Made by a program: the position numbers and the translations under genes
Source: Streptomyces sp. NBC_01551
GTDB lineage: Bacteria > Actinomycetota > Actinomycetes > Streptomycetales > Streptomycetaceae
Length of the DNA stretch: 64,000 bases
NCBI RefSeq assembly: GCF_026339935.1
Contig: NZ_JAPEPX010000001.1
Coordinates: forward strand, 2,028,501-2,092,500
Direction: 5' to 3'
The notes under the pieces: generated by a model
Database searches by the model: none
What the model saw: the letters and a program-made list of their open reading frames with translations, nothing else
What the model was told of the DNA's origin: nothing
Shown here: positions 63,823-64,000 of the stretch, one piece after another
Layout of the letters: each line of letters starts with the position of its first letter
Numbering within the stretch: position 1 is the stretch's first letter

Positions 63823-64000
63823 GGACTGCCTCCTTGTACGCCGGCGGCGCGTGGCTCGCGCCGGGACGATCTGCTCTCCAGTCTCTCCTTACGGCTGGTC
63901 GAAGCGCCACCACGCGCCCGTAACGGGTCGGAGGTGTTTTCAACCACACCCCAGTTCATCCCCACGTGAATCCGGTCTCTCCCTCGAACACGGCGAACAG

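Overview
The window is high-GC actinobacterial chromosome. Synteny as I recall it for Streptomyces coelicolor (about SCO2611 to SCO2643: mreB, ndk, folC, valS, clpX, clpP2, clpP1, tig, rpiB, sodF, asd, pepN) points to a Streptomyces core region. Supporting traits are frequent GTG starts, very GC-rich hairpin terminators, and -10 boxes placed 6-7 nt before start codons (leaderless genes). No CRISPR array, rRNA or replication origin was seen.

Layout. 1-2933: the start of mreB, then ndk, a DUF4233 membrane protein and folC, all on the minus strand. 3051-13018: a block that I remember as absent between folC and valS in S. coelicolor. It holds an extra MreB/Mbl-type actin gene, a 1333-bp IS5-family insertion sequence with a small passenger ORF, an orphan NarL-type sensor kinase, and a saccharide locus. 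The locus contains an NDP-sugar pyrophosphorylase, a GH113-like protein, an Egghead-like beta-1,4-mannosyltransferase, a P/Q-tailed membrane protein and a GH26 mannanase. It looks like a beta-mannan synthesis and trimming locus and is the most novel part of the window. 13201-21943: core protein quality control and translation genes (valS, a membrane protein, clpX, clpP2, clpP1, tig, tRNA-Pro, tRNA-Gly), with a ClgR-type box upstream of clpP1.

22026-32338: mixed housekeeping genes (small membrane protein, HD-domain hydrolase coupled to a PLP decarboxylase, DUF4232 lipoprotein, lone ABC ATPase, SpoIIE-type phosphatase, Eis-like acetyltransferase, Nei/Fpg glycosylase, rpiB, an amino-acid permease, bioY). 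32662-37160: two more AAT-family permeases, sodF with a candidate Nur (nickel) box, and a single-cysteine DsbA-like protein. 37287-53390: two pepN paralogs, an AbiEi-like protein, a flavin-binding protein divergent from a CGNR zinc-finger regulator, secreted S8 and M28 peptidases, asd, and a LysR regulator. 53401-57675: an MFS pump and two EamA exporters in one run with LysR, divergent from a leaderless marR with a palindromic operator. 57696-63822: malQ, a large GH84-type secreted enzyme with a substitution in the catalytic Asp pair, a long intergenic inverted repeat, and an HNH nuclease.

The secreted peptidases, aminopeptidases and amino-acid permeases could together feed peptide and amino-acid scavenging. 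This is inference from gene content, not from shared regulation.
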